From the NCBI GenBank assembly GCA_965277435.1, contig OZ255821.1:6200001-6264000 (forward strand): 64,000 nt of DNA, given 5' to 3'. The notes below the pieces were generated by a model that was not told the origin of the DNA, did no database searches, and was given only the letters and a program-made list of their open reading frames with translations. The stretch comes from Bog-105 sp965277435 (GTDB lineage: Bacteria; Acidobacteriota; Terriglobia; Bryobacterales; Bryobacteraceae). This document shows positions 34,704-43,501 of this stretch, piece after piece (within the stretch, counting starts at the first letter, position 1; each line of letters starts with the position of its first letter). Position numbers and translations under genes: made by a program.

Positions 34704-35215
34704 GTGCGAGGCGGCCGTTCGCTCAGTGAGCAGCTTTTGAAGCGCGGGGATAGGGTGGCTGGCGCCACGCGCAAGCCGGAGAGCCGCCAAGAGTTGAAGG
34801 CACAGTATGGCGACCAACTTTTGCTCACGGAGCTCGAACTGACCGACGCGGGCAGCTGCCGTTCGATAGAAGAAGTATTTCAGCAACTCAGACGCATCGA
34901 TGTCGGTGTCGGCAACGCGGGCTTCGGACTCGTAGGGGTCGCCGAGGAAGTCGCTGACGAGCAGATTAAGCATCAGATCGAGACCAATCTCCTTGGCTCC
35001 ATCCGCGTGATTCGCGCCGCGCTTCCACTCCTTCGTGGTCAGAGAGGCGGACGCATCCTGCAGGTATCGTCTACCGGCAGACAGGTCGCCTCCCAACTTC
35101 AGCCTGTATCACGCAACCATGTGCGGCATCGAAGGCTTTGTAGAGTCAGTTTCGCAGGAGGTCGCGCCCTTCCAGATCGAGTGCACCATTGTTAAACCCG
35201 GGGTGCGAAGAAAGG
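34704..35215 (+). pseudogene. Short-chain dehydrogenase fragment
   Basis: Reads SEQLLKRGDRVAGATRKPESRQELKAQYGDQLLLTELELTD...VGNAGFGLVGVAEEVADEQIKHQIETNLLGSIRVIRAALPLLRGQRGGRILQVSSTG, a clear SDR. The 5' part with the glycine-rich NAD motif is absent. A frameshift near 35095 moves the rest (SLYHATMCGIEGFVESVSQEVAPFQIECTIVKPG) to another frame; the usual YxxxK Lys is not apparent there. It then stops at a junction with a phosphatase fragment. Confidence 0.85.
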
Positions 35216-35249
35216 CTTCGCTGCATCGGTTATCTCTGCGCCTCCTGTG

Positions 35250-35727
35250 CAGGTCTTTGACAACACGCCCACTGGCGAGATGCAGCGCGCCAACTTCCGG
35301 GGGGGACGCGGCGATTGCTATCAAGCATGGCGCGCTGCCGACGGCGCGTTACTGGTTGTGGTCGCCGATGTGAGCGGCAAAGGATTGAAAGCGGCCATTC
35401 CGGTTTCGCTGCTGATTGGTGCATTGAGGCGGAAAACCTCGTATTCGCCGCTGGCGATGATGAGCAATCTTAACCGAGTGCTGGTTTCGCGTTCGAACCA
35501 TGGCTTTGTGACCGGTTGCTGCCTGAGCTTGTCAGCCAGCGGAGATGTCGAGATTGCCAACGCCGGTCACCCGGCCCTGTGGTGGAATAAGCCAACGGCG
35601 ACTGTCCCCGAACTCGACTGTCTCATCTCATGACCAGGCCGCGCAGGAGATCACACCTGCGGCCAAAGACTGGGGACAGAACGATGACATTGCGGTGGTT
35701 ACCTTCCCGGAGGAACTTGTGAGCAGG
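35250..35727 (+). pseudogene. SpoIIE-type PP2C phosphatase fragment
   Basis: The first part reads ALLVVVADVSGKGLKAAIPVSLLIGALRRK...GDVEIANAGHPALWWN, the middle of a SpoIIE-family serine phosphatase with its metal Asp in VADVSGKG. After PELD the sequence jumps, in another frame, to AAKDWGQNDDIAVVTF, the end of the same family, so roughly 60-70 residues are missing. The N-terminus is also missing. It directly follows the SDR fragment, and the toxin gene at 35728 overlaps its former end. Confidence 0.8.
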
Positions 35728-36072
35728 CTATTCCCCGGCAGCAATCAATTCTTCCCAGGCCAAAGCGTAGCCAATGGCCCGTTTCACTTCGTGCACTCGC
35801 TTTGGGGAGAGTTTGGAGATTTTCTTTACCAGGTGGACCTTCGAAATTGTTCGCACATTGTCGCAGTTCACCACGCAGGGTCTGGCCATTCCTTCGGTCG
35901 ACCCGAGAGGAACTTCAATCGGAATATGGCGGACCGTCGCAGTGATTTCGGCCGCGACGAACTTATTGAGGACCGCATAAGCATCATCGCGGCTCAACAG
36001 CAGGACGGGGCGACGCCCAGCAGGCTTGGGCAGTTCCGCCCACCAGATTTCATACTGTTTCACGGCTCCCAC
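35728..36072 (-). CDS. MazF/PemK-family toxin (second module)
   Basis: 114 residues starting at a GTG. VKQYEIWWAELPKPAGRRPVLLLSRDDAY is the family N-terminus with the conserved Glu-Ile-Trp and Arg-Pro turn; IPIEVPLGSTEGMARPCVVNCDNV completes the core. Endoribonuclease toxin by family. It overlaps the antitoxin by 13 bases. Distinct in sequence from the toxin at 29084. Confidence 0.92.
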   Translation of the reverse strand: MGAVKQYEIWWAELPKPAGRRPVLLLSRDDAYAVLNKFVAAEITATVRHIPIEVPLGSTEGMARPCVVNCDNVRTISKVHLVKKISKLSPKRVHEVKRAIGYALAWEELIAAGE

Positions 36073-36278
36073 TCTTCGGCGTTCGACCAGTCATCGGCAT
36101 CCTCCGCCGAATCGGGCTGGCGGAGATACGCTTCCCGAATGGCTTGATACTCACGCTTCCGGATGGCGTCCTTGACCGCCTGTCGGATGAATTCAGCACG
36201 CTGCCGCTTGGCTGCGGGTGCGACCTTATTCAGGGATCGTAGGAGTGGTTCATCCAGCTGGATTAATATAGATGGCAC
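36060..36278 (-). CDS. Ribbon-helix-helix antitoxin of the second MazF module
   Basis: 72 residues. MPSILIQLDEPLLRSLNKVAPAAKRQRAEFIRQAVKDAIRKRE is a ribbon-helix-helix DNA-binding domain, followed by an acidic tail (DSAEDADDWSNAEEWEP) that would bind the toxin. It is the upstream gene, as usual for such modules, and would autorepress the pair. Confidence 0.9.
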   Translation of the reverse strand: MPSILIQLDEPLLRSLNKVAPAAKRQRAEFIRQAVKDAIRKREYQAIREAYLRQPDSAEDADDWSNAEEWEP

Positions 36279-36412
36279 TTGTTTAGGATGATATCATCGA
36301 CACATATAGTCGAACCTGTTATAGCGCCGTCGTACATTGACGCTCCGTCGCTTACTCTGTCCGGTTAAACGGCCAAACCGGAAGTTGGCCGCCAAGCGAC
36401 TTTAAACGCCTA

Positions 36413-39067
36413 CTACTCATGACGAAGCGCAATCATAGGATCCACCTGCGCCGCCCGCCGCGCCGGAATGTAACACGCCAAAAGAGCCGCCATCATCAAG
36501 CCAAGCGAGACAATCACAAACGTCAGCGGATCGCTCGCGCGCACGCCGTAAAGAAGGTGCGAGAAGCTCGACAGCACCCGCGTGAGCACCGCCGCCGCAA
36601 CCGCTCCAATAGCCACACCGGTAATCGCGAGTCGCAGGCCCTGTCCAATCAGCATCCGCAGCACATCCCGCTTCGCCGCTCCCAGCGCCATGCGAATGCC
36701 AATCTCCGGCACGCGCTGCTCTGTCGAGTAGGAGATCACGCCATAAATTCCGACCGTCGCCAGCAGCCACGCCACGCCCGCAAATGCCACCAGCAGAATC
36801 ATCGTGAAGCGCTGCCGCACCATCGACCCTGAAAAAAAATCGCGCATCGTCCGAACGTTATAAACCGGCTCGTCGCCGCTCGCACCGGCAGCCGCCTTCT
36901 TGATGCCCGGCATCACAGTCGCGGGATCGAGCGGCGTGCGCACAGCAAATGTGACCTCGTCGCGGAAGACCGACATGGTCGCACCGGGAAGCTGATAAAG
37001 AGAGAAGTAGATCTGTGGGTTTTCACCTCCTGAGCCGTCGATCCCATACTGTTCCACGTGGCCGGCGACGCCCACAATCCGGGCTGCAGCCGGGCCGCCT
37101 TCGCCCCAATGCGGAATTGTTAGCGTTTTACCCAGGGCATCACCATCCGGGAAATAGGTGCGGGCCATCAGGCTATCGATCATCACCACGAGTTCGGAAT
37201 GAGCGTCATCTGCCTGTCGCAGAAAGCGCCCACGCAGCAGCGGGATTTGCATCGTACGCAGATAATCGGGACCGATCGGATAATAAGTCGCGCGCGGGAT
37301 CTCTGCCATCGACGCCGGCTGATGTGGACCAAACCAGAATGGGCCGGAATTATTTCCCGCGCTCAGCGGCACCAGCGCTGTCATGTCCGCCGACTCTACG
37401 CCCGGAATCTGGCGGATGCGCTCGGTGAGTTGTTGGTAGGCGGCGCGCATGCCTGATGCGCTCTGCGTGACGGAAGGTGAAAGTCCAACCCGGAAGGTAA
37501 TCACGTGCTGCGTATCGAAGCCGGGATTGACGCTCGATAGATTGTGGATGGTACGAAAGAGCAGTCCCGCGCCCGATAGCAGAACCAGCGCCAACGCAAT
37601 CTGCGCAACTGCAAAAACACCTTGCGTGCGCCGGTGGCCGGCAGTGGCGCCCCGGCCTCCTTCTCTCAGCGTCACCTGCAAATCGGCGTTCGCACTTTTG
37701 AGCGCGGGTACCAGGCCAAACAAAATTCCAACCACCGTCGAAATGCCCAGCGCAAATAAAAGAACCGAAGCATTCAGGCCGATGTTCTCGATGCGCGGCA
37801 AACCGCGCGGGACCGCTTCCAGCGCCGCTCTGATTCCCATACTTGCGACGGCCAGCCCGAGAATTCCGCCAAGGAAAGAAAGAAGCACGCTCTCTGTGAC
37901 TAATTGCCGGACGATTTGCAGGCGGCTCCCGCCCAGCGCTCGTCGAACGGCAAATTCGCGCGTGCGTGCGGCGGAGCGCGCGAGTAGCAGATTTGCCACG
38001 TTCGCACAGGCAATCAGCAAGACGAAGCCTACTGCGCCGAACAACAACAGAAGCGTCCCGCCGGCATCGCCGACCAGCTCTTGCTTCAACGCAACAATCG
38101 ACGTTCCCTGCCCTTTCTCGGTGGTGGGATTCAGTTCATCGATATGCTCCTGCAACGTATTCATTTCCGCGCGCGCCTGACCTAGCCCGGCCCCCGGCGT
38201 TAGCCGCGCCACGCAGAGCACGTTGTGAATAGTACGATCGCTGCGGATGAGTGGATCGGCCCGCCCTAAAGGCGTGTAGACGTCGGCGGGCTGATCTTCA
38301 AAATGAAACGCGGGCGGAAGAACGCCAACAACTGTATAGCCGGCCCCGTTCAAAGTAATGGACTTGCCGACCACCGCTGGATTGCCGTGAAAACGGTGTT
38401 GCCACAAGCGGCTGCTGATGACGGCTGCCGCCACGCCGCCGGTCCGGTCTTCCTCCGGCGAAATAGCGCGTCCGGCCGCCAGTTTCACACCGAGAGTGCT
38501 GAAAAAACCCGAAGAAACTTCATAGCCATTCACGTGTTCCGGCGAACCGGGATTCGTCAAATCAAAGCCGAGTGGCTTGAAAGCGGCCATCTCCTCGAAG
38601 GACCTCGCTGTGCGCTGCCAGTCCAGGAAATCGGGATAAGAAAGGTAGGTCGAGTGCTTGAGGCTCCGGTTGTAGAGCGCCACGATGACCAGGCGGTCCG
38701 GTTCGTGAAAGGGCAGCGGTTTCAGGACCACACCGTCTAACGCACTGAAGATGGCGGTATTTGCTCCGATGCCCAACGCCAGCGTAAGAATCGCCGCTGC
38801 GGCAAATCCCGGGCTCTTGCCTAACGAACGGAAGGCATAACGGAGATCGCGCAGGAAGTGATCGAGCGGTTCGAATACTCTCTGGTCTCTGCACTCTTCT
38901 TTCGCCAGCTCGATCCCGCCGAATTCGCGACGAGCGCGCAACATTGCCTCTTCTCGAGTCAGCCCCTGTTGCATGTAATCGCTCGCCTGATCTTCCAGGT
39001 GAGTCTGAAACTCGGCCTGCATCTGCCGTTCCCAACGCCGTCGCCTGAGCCAGGAGGTCCATCGCAT
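36413..39067 (-). CDS. ADOP-family ABC transporter permease
   Basis: 884 residues. A helical N-terminal region (WERQMQAEFQTHLEDQASDYMQQGLTREEAMLRARREFGG) is the permease-prefix domain. Two MacB/FtsX units follow; the first starts LRDLRYAFRSLGKSPGFAAAAILTLALGIGANTAIFS. Membrane blocks such as FGAVGFVLLIACANVANLLLARSAARTREFAVRRALG and the C-terminal DPMIALRHE are typical. No ATPase is adjacent. It lies 11 bases after a PadR gene, the standard pairing for this family, and a degraded copy of its 3' end is at 30890-31452. Confidence 0.95.
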   Translation of the reverse strand: MRWTSWLRRRRWERQMQAEFQTHLEDQASDYMQQGLTREEAMLRARREFGGIELAKEECRDQRVFEPLDHFLRDLRYAFRSLGKSPGFAAAAILTLALGIGANTAIFSALDGVVLKPLPFHEPDRLVIVALYNRSLKHSTYLSYPDFLDWQRTARSFEEMAAFKPLGFDLTNPGSPEHVNGYEVSSGFFSTLGVKLAAGRAISPEEDRTGGVAAAVISSRLWQHRFHGNPAVVGKSITLNGAGYTVVGVLPPAFHFEDQPADVYTPLGRADPLIRSDRTIHNVLCVARLTPGAGLGQARAEMNTLQEHIDELNPTTEKGQGTSIVALKQELVGDAGGTLLLLFGAVGFVLLIACANVANLLLARSAARTREFAVRRALGGSRLQIVRQLVTESVLLSFLGGILGLAVASMGIRAALEAVPRGLPRIENIGLNASVLLFALGISTVVGILFGLVPALKSANADLQVTLREGGRGATAGHRRTQGVFAVAQIALALVLLSGAGLLFRTIHNLSSVNPGFDTQHVITFRVGLSPSVTQSASGMRAAYQQLTERIRQIPGVESADMTALVPLSAGNNSGPFWFGPHQPASMAEIPRATYYPIGPDYLRTMQIPLLRGRFLRQADDAHSELVVMIDSLMARTYFPDGDALGKTLTIPHWGEGGPAAARIVGVAGHVEQYGIDGSGGENPQIYFSLYQLPGATMSVFRDEVTFAVRTPLDPATVMPGIKKAAAGASGDEPVYNVRTMRDFFSGSMVRQRFTMILLVAFAGVAWLLATVGIYGVISYSTEQRVPEIGIRMALGAAKRDVLRMLIGQGLRLAITGVAIGAVAAAVLTRVLSSFSHLLYGVRASDPLTFVIVSLGLMMAALLACYIPARRAAQVDPMIALRHE

Positions 39068-39078
39068 CGCGTTCGCTC

Positions 39079-39432
39079 CTATTCCGCTGTCTCAAGAACT
39101 AGCGAAATCGCTTCACACAAACGCTTCCAGCCCGCCTTCTCGCTATCCAGCTGGCGAAGTCCGGCCTTGGTCACGCTGTAAAATTTTGCGTCCCGGCCGC
39201 CTTCCGTCGTCTTCCATTCCGATCTAAGCCAGCCTTTCTCTTCCAGCCGGTAAAGCGCCGGATACAGCGAGCCCTGGCGAATCTGGAGCGCGTCTTTGGA
39301 TAGCTGCTGGATGCGCTGGACAATCGCATATCCGTGAATGGGACGGAGTGCCGCCACTCGCAGGATCAACATGTCCAGTGTTCCTTGCAGGAGCTCGGCG
39401 TTGCCCGAAGAATTGTCAGAGTGTCTAGCCAT
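39079..39432 (-). CDS. PadR-family transcriptional regulator
   Basis: 117 residues from the ATG at 39432 (MARHSDNSSGNAELLQGTLDMLILR). Winged helix of the PadR type: LRPIHGYAIVQRIQQLSKDALQIRQGSLYPALYRLEEKGWLRSEWKTTEGGRDAKFYSVTKAGLRQL. It is 11 bases upstream of the ADOP permease and likely controls that operon. A palindrome sits 5 bases upstream of the start (39437-39457). Confidence 0.94.
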   Translation of the reverse strand: MARHSDNSSGNAELLQGTLDMLILRVAALRPIHGYAIVQRIQQLSKDALQIRQGSLYPALYRLEEKGWLRSEWKTTEGGRDAKFYSVTKAGLRQLDSEKAGWKRLCEAISLVLETAE

Positions 39433-39436
39433 TCTA

Positions 39437-39457
39437 GGTATCACATACGAGTATACC
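39437..39457 (-). promoter_or_regulatory. Inverted repeat ahead of padR, likely operator
   Basis: GGTAT and ATACC arms separated by 11 bases immediately upstream of the PadR start codon. PadR proteins bind such dyads near their own promoter. The site overlaps the ribosome-binding region, so it could also block transcript start or elongation. Confidence 0.55.
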
Positions 39458-39604
39458 CAGAATGTCGAGGTGCTGCTTACACCTTTACTGCTACTACTCG
39501 CAACCGCCGGTAATCCGCCGACCATTTGCCGCCGATATACAAATGCGGCCGCAAATACTCGACCACATCACGCAGCACCTGCTCGCGCTGTGCCGCCGGA
39601 ACTA

Positions 39605-40711
39605 AACACAACGTCTTAAGTAATTGCGCATAGTCGAAGCATTTCGTTGGGCTTTGTCCATTCGGCGAACTGGCCTTCGACGGCGGAAACGACTCCATCG
39701 AGGAATCCGAAGTAACGATTGTGCAGACACAACCGGCGCGTGAGTTTCCAGACCCGTTCGATAGGGTTGAGTTCCGGGCTGTAAGGAGGCCAGGAAGTCC
39801 AAGCGAAATTGTGGAGCCTGTTGATCACGCCAAGCCAGATGGAGTTTGGAGCGATGCTACTGCGCGTTGTCACTGATGGCGAGGACGCGACGTCCGGAAA
39901 TAGCGCTGGCCTCGCGGGAGATTTTGAGGAACTCCCAGAAGGACTCGCCGTTGAATCGGCCGGTCTCGCGGCGAAACAAAAATTCGCCATCCCGCAAACG
40001 GACTGCGGCGAAGTAGCCCACGCTTTTCCGGGTCGGATGATGGTACACGATCGGATCTCTGGTTTCCGGTGGAACTCACATACGGCAACGGGATCCCTGT
40101 TGCTGAAAATGCACTTCGTCCAGCGCCCAGAGGTCCACGGTATTGTCCCGCATTAACTTGCGGAGTTTTTTCTATGCGCTTTCTGGCGCGCCGGGGCGGC
40201 TCGCGCCAAAACGGGCCGGGGCTTGCGGAGCCGGAACTCGAACTGCCGGAACAAACGCTGGCATTGACGGACCCCCAACTGGATGCCGTAGGTCTTCTCC
40301 AGCCAAACCGACAGCGTCTTGCCATCCCACAGGTTGACGCGCATCCCCGGGTCGCTCGGTCTCTCTCGCAACACCCGATTGATCTCTTTGATCTGCTTCT
40401 CACTCAGCCGACTGGGGCGTCCGGACCGTTCTCCCTCGGCCAGACCCCCCAATCCCTGCTGCTCGAAACGGTGAACCCAATACTCGACCGAACGCGGTGC
40501 GTCCCCCAAAAGCCGTGCTACTTCAGGGCACGTCATACCCTGGGCGACCAGCAAAACGCCATGCAGCCGGTGATCGTAGCGCGACTCGTCAGAACGCTGG
40601 ATCTCTTGCTGCAAACCAAGCACCGACACCGCGTCCGATATCCTCAGCGGTCTCATAATCCCAGGAGACCACGCTTCGCTCACAATGCGCAATTACTTAT
40701 GACGCTGTGTT
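39605..40711 (-). mobile_element. IS630-family insertion sequence, degraded
   Basis: 1107 bp with terminal inverted repeats of 27 bases (25 matching), beginning AACACARCGTCWTAAGTAAT when read inward from each end. It is flanked by TA on both sides (39603-39604 and 40712-40713), the hallmark target of IS630/Tc1-type elements. Its transposase gene carries stop codons and a frameshift, so this copy cannot move by itself. Confidence 0.93.
39616..40656 (-). pseudogene. IS630-family transposase, -1 frameshift design plus inactivating lesions
   Basis: Frame 1 (from ATG 40656) has the HTH part: LQQEIQRSDESRYDHRLHGVLLVAQGMTCPEVARLLGDAPRSVEYWVHRF. At 40171-40165 the minus strand has the slippery heptamer A-AAA-AAC in the right phase; slipping back one base enters LRKLMRDNTVDLWALDEVHFQQQG with the first catalytic Asp. 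This fused frame then meets TGA in place of a Trp (RCRM-stop-VPPE), a TAG in place of Tyr after SDNAQ, and a one-base insertion before PPYSPELNPIERVWK. Catalytic Asp and Glu remain recognisable. Not functional. Confidence 0.88.
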
Positions 40712-41343
40712 TAGCTCAAAGTTGTACCAGCCAAACTGCCGCAACCAGTTCTCCAAGCCCGCTTCCCCCTCGAGCGGCGTGGGGCGATCGAACAGCTGGG
40801 CAAACCGCACTTCGAAGCCGGCGTTTTCTAAAATTTCCGAGTACGCCCTTATAGAGGGGAAATACGTCCTAGCAGGCGAAGCGGAAAAGTCGCAATACTG
40901 GGGCAAAATCGCCGTCCAGGCCTCCACGATGCGCCGGATATTTCCCGTTCCGCCTAATTCGGCAACCAGCCGGCCGCCCGGCTTCAACGCCCGTGCCATT
41001 GCTGCAGCTACGCGCTCCTTCTCCAGCATCCAGTGCAGCGCCGCGTTCGAGAAAATTGCATCGAACTCGCTCTCAAACGGCATCGCCGCCGCGTCGCTCA
41101 ACATGAATCGCATGCCCGGGTAATTCTGCCGTGCCTGCCCGATCATCTCGGTCGATGCATCGAGCCCCGTCACCTTCGCCCCTGACGCCGCGATCTCCTT
41201 CGTCAATTGCCCGGTCCCGCAGCCGAGATCGAGAATTGCTTCGCCCGGCTGCGGCTTCAGCAGTTCAAGAAGCCCTTGCCCCAATTGCCACACAAACGAA
41301 TGCCGCGCCTCATACAGCTCTGCATCCCAGTTTTGCTTTGCGC

Positions 41344-41901
41344 TCACGACGTGTAAGCCCGCAACACGAAGTACACAATCACGCCCGTCACCGATACGTA
41401 GAGCCAGATCGGAAACGTCCAGCGCGCCACCGTACGGTGGAAGCGGAACTGGCTGCGCAACGCCCACCATAACGTCGCCAGAATCAGCGGCAGCGCCACC
41501 ATCGAGAGCCCAATATGGGTGATCAGAATGAAAAAATAAGTGGGCCGAATCCAGCCATGCCCCGGGAACTTTGTGTCCCCATGGAAGTAGTGATAGGTGA
41601 TGTAACTCACCAGGAAGAGCGCCGAAAAAACCGTTGCGCTCACCATGAACCGCATGTGAACCACGCGCCTGCCCCGCCGGATATTTACGTAGCCGAGCAC
41701 TAGGCAAATTGCGCTCAACGAGTTAAAGAACGCATTGGCGCCCGGCAGATAGCCGATCCAAACTGGCCCTGCAACACGTCCCTTGAAATAAATCAGCCAG
41801 ACCAGAAAGGCCGCGATGGCCGCACTGAGCCCAATGATGATCGGCAGCGGCTTACGCGCCAGTTCGGTGTTGTTGCCTCTCGGCGGAACCGTTTCGAGCA
41901 T
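41344..41901 (-). CDS. DUF420 membrane protein, cytochrome oxidase assembly type
   Basis: 185 residues with five or so hydrophobic segments. FFNSLSAICLVLGYVNIRRGRRVVHMRFMVSATVFSALFLVSYITYHYFHGDTKF is the DUF420 signature with conserved His residues. Family members (CtaM-like) sit with haem-copper oxidase assembly genes, as here after ctaB and sco. The start ATG directly follows the sco stop; its own stop overlaps the methyltransferase GTG. Precise role not established. Confidence 0.9.
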   Translation of the reverse strand: MLETVPPRGNNTELARKPLPIIIGLSAAIAAFLVWLIYFKGRVAGPVWIGYLPGANAFFNSLSAICLVLGYVNIRRGRRVVHMRFMVSATVFSALFLVSYITYHYFHGDTKFPGHGWIRPTYFFILITHIGLSMVALPLILATLWWALRSQFRFHRTVARWTFPIWLYVSVTGVIVYFVLRAYTS

Positions 41902-42474
41902 CTAGGGCGCCTGCGTACTTAGGGCCGCCAGGTCGCGCATCATATCCGGAATCCCGTCTGCCTCGAGCGTCGAATAGTAACCGCGAATGTGTCCGCGCTT
42001 ATCAACCAGGACAAACTTTGTGCTGTGACTGATCTTCCCGATCACATCACCCACATGAAACGTGGTGAACGCCACCTGATGAATCGTTTGCGGCGAGCCC
42101 GTCAGAAAAGTCCATTGCTTGGTCGGGCCGCCATACCGCTTCGCAAAATTGTTCAGCACTTCCGGCGTGTCCCGGTCCGGATCGACCGATATTGAAACCA
42201 GGCGAATATCTCCATCGCTCCGCACCTGTTTTTCAATCGAATGCATCTTTGACGTCATCAGCGGGCACTCGGCCGGACAACTCGTATAAATAAAATCGAC
42301 CACCCACGCTTTGTCCGCTAGCGCCAGGCTATTGAACGGTTCACCCGCCGAATCGGTCATCTCGAACGGTGGCACAACGCCATAGTCGGGCAGCTTCGAA
42401 GCCCGGTTAGTACACGCCGCCAGCAAAACAAGTGCCGCCAGACTAACAACAGAAGTTGCGCTGGGAGCCTTCAC
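41902..42474 (-). CDS. SCO1/SenC-family copper chaperone
   Basis: 190 residues, starting at a GTG that overlaps the ctaB stop by four bases. N-terminal lipoprotein signal (LAALVLLAACTNR). The thioredoxin-like core has VDFIYTSCPAECPLMTSKM with the CxxxC copper site, the SVDPDRDTPEVL strand, and the distal His in STKFVLVDKRG. It delivers copper to cytochrome oxidase subunit II. Fits the assembly operon ctaB-sco-DUF420. Confidence 0.94.
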   Translation of the reverse strand: MKAPSATSVVSLAALVLLAACTNRASKLPDYGVVPPFEMTDSAGEPFNSLALADKAWVVDFIYTSCPAECPLMTSKMHSIEKQVRSDGDIRLVSISVDPDRDTPEVLNNFAKRYGGPTKQWTFLTGSPQTIHQVAFTTFHVGDVIGKISHSTKFVLVDKRGHIRGYYSTLEADGIPDMMRDLAALSTQAP

Positions 42475-43397
42475 AGCCGGACCGGATCGAGCACCATCAG
42501 GATATACAAAACCGGCAGGTACACCACCGATGTCAACAACACTTTCCGCGCCTTAGCCCTGGTGCGGTCGAGCGAAACCTGGACGCCCGAATACAGAAAC
42601 CACAACCCCATCGCGAGCGCCCCGATCAGGTAAATGTTCCCCGTCATGCCCATCCACTTCGGCAGCAGGCTAATCGGAATCAACAGAATGGAGTACAGCA
42701 GGATCTGACGCGCCGTCGATTCACCATCCGGCTCCACCACCGGCAGCATCTTGATGCCGGCCCGCGCATAATCCTCGCGATACATCCAGGCAATCGCATA
42801 GAAATGCGGGAACTGCCACAGGAAGAGAATCGCGCCAAGCGCCCACGCTTGCGGTGTCAGCTTTCCCGCCGCTCCCGCAAATCCGATGAGCGGAGGCATC
42901 GCCCCCGGAAACGCTCCGATCGTCGTCGACCACCAGGTTTTCTGTTTCAGCGGCGTATAAATCAGCAAATACCCCAAAAGCGTACCCACACCCAGCGCCG
43001 CCGTCAGCCAGTTCGCCCCGAAACCCATTTCAAGTGCCCCAGCCAGCGCCAGAGTGACCCCAAACCAGAACGCATGCCAAGGCTCCAGCCTGCCGCCCGG
43101 CAAGGGCCGCTTCTCCGTCCGCTTCATGTAACGGTCCGCATCCCGCTCATACCACTGGTTCAACGCTGCTGTCCCGGAGGCAATCAAGGCCGTTCCGAAT
43201 AGTGTATGGACCATCGGCCAGATCGCCCAAATACCCGTATGCCCGAAGTAAAAACCAATCGCCGTGCTCATGACGATCAGCCACGTAATGCGCGGCTTAG
43301 TTAGCTCTAAATAGTCTTTCACTTTGAGCGACTTAGGCGAGACGCCATCTCCGCCGGGAGCGGCGAAAGTCTCGGCCGCGGTGCTGTCAACCAACAC
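42471..43397 (-). CDS. ctaB: Protoheme IX farnesyltransferase
   Basis: 308 residues, UbiA fold, seven or more membrane segments. KDYLELTKPRITWLIVMSTAIGFYFG starts the domain, and the Asp-rich prenyl-diphosphate sites are NQWYERDADRYMKRTEKRPLP and the MYREDYARAGIKMLPVVEPDG loop. It makes haem O from haem B for the terminal oxidase. It is divergent from the isocitrate dehydrogenase gene over 104 bases. Confidence 0.95.
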   Translation of the reverse strand: MLVDSTAAETFAAPGGDGVSPKSLKVKDYLELTKPRITWLIVMSTAIGFYFGHTGIWAIWPMVHTLFGTALIASGTAALNQWYERDADRYMKRTEKRPLPGGRLEPWHAFWFGVTLALAGALEMGFGANWLTAALGVGTLLGYLLIYTPLKQKTWWSTTIGAFPGAMPPLIGFAGAAGKLTPQAWALGAILFLWQFPHFYAIAWMYREDYARAGIKMLPVVEPDGESTARQILLYSILLIPISLLPKWMGMTGNIYLIGALAMGLWFLYSGVQVSLDRTRAKARKVLLTSVVYLPVLYILMVLDPVRL

Positions 43398-43501
43398 TGA
43401 GAATGTACTCCTTCTCGTTTGACAAGAAAATTCAGCTTATCACCTTTGTCTGAGCCACCCTCGCTTTTCCGCCGCTTTGGTCTAATAGCTCTGTCAACTA
43501 T

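Larger units (their letters stand above)
39477..41347 (-). pseudogene. Class I SAM methyltransferase split by IS630
   Basis: The N-terminal part (41347-40712) starts at a GTG overlapping the DUF420 stop and reads VSAKQNWDAELYEARHSFVWQLGQGLLELL, then AILDLGCGTGQLTKEI (SAM motif I) and ALKPGGRLVAELGG, ending FGWYNFEL at the IS. The C-terminal part (39604-39477) continues VPAAQREQVLRDVVEYLRPHLYIGGKWSADYRRLRVVAVKV. Joining across the IS with one TA restores the frame (FEL-VPAAQ). It is a trans-aconitate-methyltransferase-like enzyme, last gene of a ctaB-sco-DUF420 run. The truncated form keeps the SAM fold and may retain some activity. Confidence 0.92.
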
